Below are positions 5,297 through 7,309 of a stretch of 7,309 nucleotides of DNA, piece by piece. The position numbers and the translations under genes are program-made. Source of the DNA: Dehalococcoidales bacterium (GTDB taxonomy: Bacteria > Chloroflexota > Dehalococcoidia > Dehalococcoidales > RBG-16-60-22); assembly GCA_030628245.1 (NCBI GenBank), contig DAOVRI010000082.1, forward strand, positions 1 through 7,309. The letters run 5' to 3'. Below the pieces are notes generated by a model, which saw only the letters and a program-made list of their open reading frames with translations, made no database searches and was not told where the DNA came from. Positions within the stretch are counted from its first letter, which is position 1, and the number at the start of each line of letters is the position of its first letter.

Positions 5297-6643
5297 ATGG
5301 TAGCGACCAGGAAAATAAAATACTTGATTATCGGGAACTCGGCCGGTGGTATCGGTGCCGCCGAGGCTATTCGCGAGGTAGATAAGGCCGGGGCTATCAC
5401 CATCGTCTCCGACGAGCCCTACCCGACCTATTCGAGGCCGCTTATCTCCGAGTACCTGGCTCACCCCTACCCCGTCGAGAAAATGGTTTACCGCCAGTCC
5501 GATTTTTACGAGAAGAATAAAATTAAAACGCTTCTCGGCGAGAAAGTTATTCAGGTCAACCCGGACAAACATACGGTTAAGCTGGAAAACGGGACAACGC
5601 TGGTCTGGCAGAAGCTGCTGCTGGCTACCGGCGGCACGCCCATTTTCCCCGAGATGGAAGGCAACCGGCTGAAGGGTGTCTTTACCTTTAACAAGCTTGA
5701 CGACGCCAGAGCCATCGATGGCTTCCTGAATCAATACCGGAACAGGGTAAGGGCCGTGGTTATCGGCGGCGGTCTGATAGGTGTCAGCGTTACGGAAGCC
5801 CTGCTCAGGCGAGGCGTCGAGGTTACCGTCGTCGAGATGAAAGACTGGGTTCTCAATACCATACTTGACGAAGAGGCAGCCGACTTTGAGGCGCAGGCCC
5901 TGGTACATGCCGGCACCAACATCATCACCGGCCATACCGCCGAAAAAATCAATAGCTACCTGCCCGGTGAGGTCAGCGGCGTCACTCTCGACGATGGCCG
6001 TGTCTTATCCTGCCAGATGGCTATCATCGCCATCGGCGTGCAGTCCCGACTCGAAGTCGTTGCCGAAAGCGGTATCAAGATAAACCGGGGCATCGTCGTC
6101 GACCGCCGCATGGCGACGTCCGCTCCCGATATCTATGCCTGCGGCGATGTTGCCGAGGCTTTCGATTTCGTCTACGGAGTAAACCGGCTTACCCCGGTCT
6201 GGCCGAACGCTTATGAAGGGGGCAGGGTTGCCGGCCTGAATATGGCGGGCAAACCGGCTAAATATCAGGGCGGTACCGCCATGAACGCCCTGAAGTATTT
6301 CGGCGTGTATATTGCCTCGGCCGGCCTGGTAACACCGCCCGATGACAGCTACCAGACTCTGATAAACAGGTATGACGGTATTTACAGGAAGGTGATAATT
6401 AAAAAAGGTAAATTAGCCGGGCTGGTCTTTGCCGGCGATATTGAGAAGTCGGGCATCGTCTATAACCTGATGAAGGACGGAGTGGATGTCAGCAGCTTCA
6501 AAGAAGCCCTCGTCGCCGATGATTTCGGGCTGGCTTCCCTGCCGGAATCAATCTGGAAAGACCGGCTGGAAAGTTCGCCTCCGGAAGGGGTTCCGGTGAT
6601 AACCTCTATCGAAAAGCCGGAGGAGCTGGTCATCGGGGACTAG
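5297..6643 (+). CDS. FAD-dependent pyridine nucleotide-disulfide oxidoreductase family protein (NAD(P)H oxidoreductase subunit)
   Basis: A 448-residue flavoprotein. The N-terminal FAD-binding fold has GNSAGG at residues 13-18, then ATGGTP at 110-115. The NAD(P)-binding fold has GGGLIG at 157-162, followed by an acidic residue after the second strand (VTVVE), which favours NADH, though that is only indicative. The second FAD motif is at 278-287, with the flavin-contacting Asp284 (ACGDVAEA). The remaining 120 or so residues form the C-terminal domain seen in NADH-rubredoxin/NirB-like reductases. There is no CxxxxC redox disulfide, so it is not a classical disulfide reductase. AGGTGG (5284-5289) is 7 bases before ATG 5297. 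Flanked by a ferredoxin and a glutamine amidotransferase, it probably oxidises NAD(P)H and passes electrons to the ferredoxin subunit for glutamate synthesis, or works in reverse. The electron direction is inferred. Confidence 0.9.
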   Translation: MVATRKIKYLIIGNSAGGIGAAEAIREVDKAGAITIVSDEPYPTYSRPLISEYLAHPYPVEKMVYRQSDFYEKNKIKTLLGEKVIQVNPDKHTVKLENGTTLVWQKLLLATGGTPIFPEMEGNRLKGVFTFNKLDDARAIDGFLNQYRNRVRAVVIGGGLIGVSVTEALLRRGVEVTVVEMKDWVLNTILDEEAADFEAQALVHAGTNIITGHTAEKINSYLPGEVSGVTLDDGRVLSCQMAIIAIGVQSRLEVVAESGIKINRGIVVDRRMATSAPDIYACGDVAEAFDFVYGVNRLTPVWPNAYEGGRVAGLNMAGKPAKYQGGTAMNALKYFGVYIASAGLVTPPDDSYQTLINRYDGIYRKVIIKKGKLAGLVFAGDIEKSGIVYNLMKDGVDVSSFKEALVADDFGLASLPESIWKDRLESSPPEGVPVITSIEKPEELVIGD

Positions 6644-6667
6644 CACTTATTCCCGAAAGGAACCAAC

Positions 6668-7309
6668 ATGAGAGATTTGAGACAGGTAAATAACACGTAT
6701 AACGATGATAAGGTAATCGACGCCTGTGCGATATTCGGAGCCATGGACATGGCGGGCAGGAAGTTCTCCGGCGAGAGCGTCATTAAAGCAATCACCAACA
6801 TGCACGACCGCGGCAACGGCCTGGGCGGCGGCTTCGCGGTCTACGGCCTTTACCCCGAGCACGCCGACCTCTATGCCTTCCATATTATGTTTCTCGATAA
6901 AAAAGATAAACAGCAGACGGAAGAGTTCCTGCGTAAACATTTTACCGTTATCCGCGAGGAAGAAGTACCCACCCGACCGACGGCAGCGATTAAAAATACC
7001 CCGCTGGTATGGCGCTACTTCCTCGATGTACCGCAAAATCTGCCGGAGAACACGCCCGTGGACGATTATATCGTGGCTAAGGTTATGGATATTAATACCG
7101 GTAGCAATAATAGTTTCGTTTTCTCCAGCGGTAAGAACATGGCCGTATTTAAAGGCGTGGGTTACCCCGAAGAACTGGCCGAGTATTTCCGACTTGAAGA
7201 GTATCAGGGCTATCTCTGGACGGCGCACGGGAGGTTCCCGACCAACACGGTGGCCTGGTGGGGCGGGGCGCACCCATTCTCGATTCTGGACTGGACGGTG
7301 ATTCATAAC
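6668..7309 (+). CDS. Class II glutamine amidotransferase domain protein, archaeal-type glutamate synthase subunit (3' end outside window)
   Basis: The frame runs open from ATG 6668 to the window edge, showing 214 residues. AGGA at 6658-6661, 6 bases upstream, supports the start. Cys20, in CAIFGAMD, is the expected N-terminal nucleophile of an Ntn-type amidotransferase, so the first 19 residues look like a propeptide to be removed. The DRGNGLGGGFAVYG segment (47-60) and HGRFPTNT (187-194) with AHPF (201-204) match the glutamine-binding region of glutamate synthase amidotransferase domains; the visible end HN (213-214) is the start of the conserved HNGE. It should release ammonia from glutamine for transfer to 2-oxoglutarate at an FMN subunit. 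The separate FMN and GXGXG subunits expected for the split enzyme would lie to the right. An amidophosphoribosyltransferase (PurF) or asparagine synthetase is less likely because of the HGRFPTNT and WW-AHPF pattern and the redox neighbours. Confidence 0.88.
   Translation, partial: MRDLRQVNNTYNDDKVIDACAIFGAMDMAGRKFSGESVIKAITNMHDRGNGLGGGFAVYGLYPEHADLYAFHIMFLDKKDKQQTEEFLRKHFTVIREEEVPTRPTAAIKNTPLVWRYFLDVPQNLPENTPVDDYIVAKVMDINTGSNNSFVFSSGKNMAVFKGVGYPEELAEYFRLEEYQGYLWTAHGRFPTNTVAWWGGAHPFSILDWTVIHN

Noticed and set aside
5282..5935. 217-residue minus-strand open frame opposite the FAD oxidoreductase
   Set aside because: It lies wholly antisense to a gene with clear FAD and NAD motifs, shows no domain of its own, and is a by-product of G+C-rich codon structure.
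6647..7306. 219-residue minus-strand open frame opposite the amidotransferase
   Set aside because: The plus-strand frame carries Cys20, HGRFPTNT and AHPF motifs and a ribosome binding site; the antisense frame has no recognisable features.

Overview
The window reads as part of a bacterial chromosome, probably from an anaerobe. The evidence is a polyferredoxin-type protein, a split, archaeal-style glutamate synthase set, and stacked cyclic-nucleotide signalling genes of a kind common in environmental bacteria. A Chloroflexota (Dehalococcoidia-like) or similar lineage would fit, but this is a low-confidence impression: there is no rRNA or other marker here. Base composition is uneven. The ABC genes and the glutamate synthase-like genes are G+C-rich, while the minus-strand signalling genes and the spacer upstream of them are visibly more A+T-rich.

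Layout. (1) Bases 1-1533, plus strand: the 3' end of an OppD/DppD-type ATPase gene, followed with no spacer by a complete OppF/DppF-type ATPase gene. These are the ATPase end of a peptide/nickel-type ABC importer whose binding protein and permeases lie to the left of the window. (2) Bases 1588-4450, minus strand: three co-directional genes. In transcription order they are a class III nucleotidyl cyclase with a full adenylate-cyclase residue set, a GAF plus HD-GYP protein (predicted cyclic-di-GMP phosphodiesterase), and a metallo-beta-lactamase-fold hydrolase resembling class II cyclic-nucleotide phosphodiesterases. Together they look like a make, sense and destroy module for cyclic nucleotides. 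(3) Bases 4451-4828: a 378-base non-coding divergent region unusually rich in signals. These are two candidate plus-strand promoters, each with the same 10-base TTCGCGAAGG word just upstream of its -35, a perfect 20-bp palindrome abutting one -35, several other dyads, and a helically phased series of T(A/G)AACA repeats leading into a candidate minus-strand promoter. (4) Bases 4829-7309, plus strand: a 16-cysteine four-cluster ferredoxin, an FAD/NAD(P)-dependent oxidoreductase, and the start of a class II glutamine amidotransferase open to the right edge. Together they fit the front part of a split archaeal-type glutamate synthase operon.

How they may work together. The glutamate synthase-like operon would move electrons from NAD(P)H or ferredoxin through the FAD and Fe-S subunits to an FMN subunit encoded beyond the window, while the amidotransferase releases ammonia from glutamine. 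The cyclic-nucleotide operon is transcribed away from it out of the same regulatory region, so coordinated control of nitrogen assimilation and nucleotide signalling is possible. That link is inference from layout only.
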